34,624 nt of DNA from the NCBI GenBank assembly GCA_030533315.1, contig JAUNJL010000024.1, positions 1 through 34,624 on the forward strand. The letters are read 5' to 3'. Within the stretch, counting starts at the first letter, position 1; every line of letters starts with the position of its first letter. The notes below the pieces were generated by a model. That model was not told where the DNA came from. It searched no databases and saw nothing but the letters and a program-made list of their open reading frames with translations. Below, piece by piece: positions 34,556-34,624 of this stretch. This DNA is from Eubacteriales bacterium (GTDB lineage: Bacteria > Bacillota_A > Clostridia > Lachnospirales > Lachnospiraceae). A program made the position numbers and the translations under genes.

Positions 34556-34585
34556 ATTTTACCACACTCTGGTAAGAGAACGCAA
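34556..34585 (-). promoter_or_regulatory. Promoter with overlapping perfect inverted repeat
   Basis: TTGCGT (34580-34585), an 18-base spacer and TAAAAT (34556-34561) form a plausible promoter for the small gene. The inverted repeat TTACCA-x5-TGGTAA (34559-34575) is perfect and overlaps the -10 box and spacer, the position expected of a repressor operator. Confidence 0.55.
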
Positions 34586-34624
34586 TGGAGTTATTGATGT
34601 TGTTTGCAAACACCTGTAAAAAAA

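Overview
The window looks like chromosome of a Gram-positive gut Clostridia, most likely Lachnospiraceae. The signs are an LPxTG sortase substrate with pilin-type domains, strong AGGAGG ribosome binding sites, YesM/YesN-type two-component genes, a YesL (DUF624) protein, a CUT1 sugar ABC transporter without its own ATPase, and cyclic-di-GMP proteins with extracellular sensor domains. All 16 genes I accept lie on the minus strand. The long plus-strand open frames are antisense shadows. I see no rRNA, tRNA, CRISPR array, phage or insertion sequence.

Surface region (1-11,750). From its own upstream end, a large cell-wall-anchored pilus-tip/adhesin gene (178-5703) is followed closely by the first codons of another secreted protein (1-80, cut by the window edge), probably a pilin subunit. 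Further upstream is a 1.65-kilocodon secreted protein made of about 13 fibronectin-III-like modules (6494-11458). Both large genes have recognisable promoters with dyads nearby, and the second has a textbook terminator.

Signalling region (11,750-17,130). A diguanylate cyclase with two amino-acid-binding-type extracellular domains (14434-17019) is followed by a cyclic-di-GMP phosphodiesterase with a degenerate GGDEF domain (11839-14112). A 320-base structured leader separates them, and it contains a terminator-like hairpin built partly from a run of nine G/C bases. The pair could set cyclic-di-GMP levels in response to external ligands; the link to the neighbouring adhesins is only positional.

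Glycan-use region (17,300-34,100). In transcription order: a hybrid sensor kinase, a lipoprotein that fuses a solute-binding domain to a 5'-nucleotidase C-terminal-like domain, a YesM-type kinase, a YesN-type AraC response regulator, then an ABC transporter (binding protein and two permeases), a GH31 glycosidase, a YesL-type membrane protein and a YicI-type alpha-xylosidase. This reads as a sense-import-hydrolyse system for alpha-xylosylated oligosaccharides such as xyloglucan fragments; the substrate is inferred. The transporter operon has a promoter, an upstream 14-base direct repeat (candidate YesN site) and a long leader with a tandemly duplicated hairpin module. A 37-base tandem repeat with self-complementary ends sits between the GH31 gene and the yesL-like gene.

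At the far end (34,128-34,487) is a small helical protein of unknown function whose promoter overlaps a perfect inverted repeat.
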